Assembly (NCBI RefSeq): GCF_026283965.1
Contig: NZ_JAPDPD010000015.1
Coordinates: 81,312-145,311 of the forward strand
Reading direction: 5' to 3'
DNA from: Dyella subtropica
Lineage (GTDB): Bacteria > Pseudomonadota > Gammaproteobacteria > Xanthomonadales > Rhodanobacteraceae
DNA length: 64,000 bases
Shown one piece after another: positions 63,648 to 64,000 of this stretch (position 1 is its first letter; every line of letters begins with the position of its first letter). The notes below the pieces were generated by a model, which was not told the DNA's origin, did no database searches, and was given only the letters and a program-made list of their open reading frames with translations. The position numbers were made by a program, and so were the translations under genes.

Positions 63648-64000
63648 TCAGGCGGCCGCCAGCGCCGGTTGATAGTTCGTGCCGTGACGCAGCATGGCCC
63701 AGGCCATGCGCGCCGTCTTATTGGCCATCGCCACGCAGGCCACGTTCGGGTGAGATCGAGACGACAGCCGGATGACCCAGCGACTCAGCGCATCGTCGTG
63801 CCGCGGCGCGGTTCGCAGCATCGCCCGGGCACCGTGCACCAACAACGATCGGACATAGGCGTCACCGCGCTTGCTGATACCCAGCAAGCGATCCCTGCCG
63901 CCAGAGCTGTGTTGTCGGGGCGTGAGACCGAGGGAGGCGGCCATCTGCCGGCCGCTGGCAAACTGCGTGGCATTGCCCACGCATGCCACCAAGGCGGTGG
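63648..64000 (-). mobile_element. IS110-family transposase gene, 3' part
   Basis: The frame enters from the right edge and ends at 63648. It encodes the C-terminal Transposase_20 domain: TALVACVGNATQFASGRQMA followed by ASLGLTPRQHSSGGRDRLLG, then ISKRGDAYVRSLLVHGARAM and a conserved tail. SSGGxxRLxGISKRGxxYxRxLLxHGAR is characteristic of IS110/IS1111 elements, which use a DEDD-plus-Ser transposase and have no usual terminal repeats. The catalytic DEDD half is outside the window, so intactness cannot be judged. Confidence 0.9.

Overview
The window is GC-rich, densely coded bacterial DNA, most likely from a gammaproteobacterium of the Xanthomonadales/Lysobacterales (Xanthomonadaceae or Rhodanobacteraceae). 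This is an inference from three things: NRPS domains of the dual condensation/epimerisation type, a SyrD-like exporter, and the repeats and paired FtsX permeases on the right. No rRNA, tRNA or housekeeping gene is present to confirm it.

Region 1 (1-55 kb) is one hybrid polyketide/peptide gene cluster, read almost entirely from right to left. In transcription order it holds a fatty-acyl-AMP ligase, two FtsX-type permeases, a type II thioesterase, an extender-unit set (3-hydroxyacyl-CoA dehydrogenase, acyl carrier protein, acyl-CoA dehydrogenase, FkbH-like protein) with a phosphopantetheinyl transferase inside it, a SyrD-type exporter, a 10,858-residue PKS with a free N-terminal ACP and seven KS-AT-KR-ACP modules, and an NRPS whose 3' end lies outside the window. 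The logic I infer is as follows. The ligase loads a fatty acid on the N-terminal ACP. Seven modules extend it, each with a KR and none with DH, ER or methyltransferase, giving a poly-hydroxylated chain. Some carbons may carry an extra alpha-hydroxyl from hydroxymalonyl-ACP, because the extender set lacks an O-methyltransferase in this window. The chain passes through a TubC-type docking domain to an NRPS that adds at least two amino acids; the second reads as serine, and both are probably epimerised to D. A plus-strand gene inside the cluster (47.4-50.5 kb) encodes an unusual fusion of a GH13 amylase-like domain to a GT5 glycogen-synthase-like domain.

Region 2 (55-59 kb) is an island boundary. 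It holds a decayed tyrosine-integrase fragment and a lone 983-residue DEAH helicase of a kind often found in defence or restriction loci.

Region 3 (59-64 kb) holds small, mostly uncharacterised minus-strand genes. Seven copies of a short palindromic repeat lie here, all in one orientation, five of them directly after a stop codon. It ends with a PadR regulator plus small membrane protein pair, a perfect 41-bp palindrome over the padR start codon, and the 3' part of an IS110-family transposase gene that runs off the right edge.
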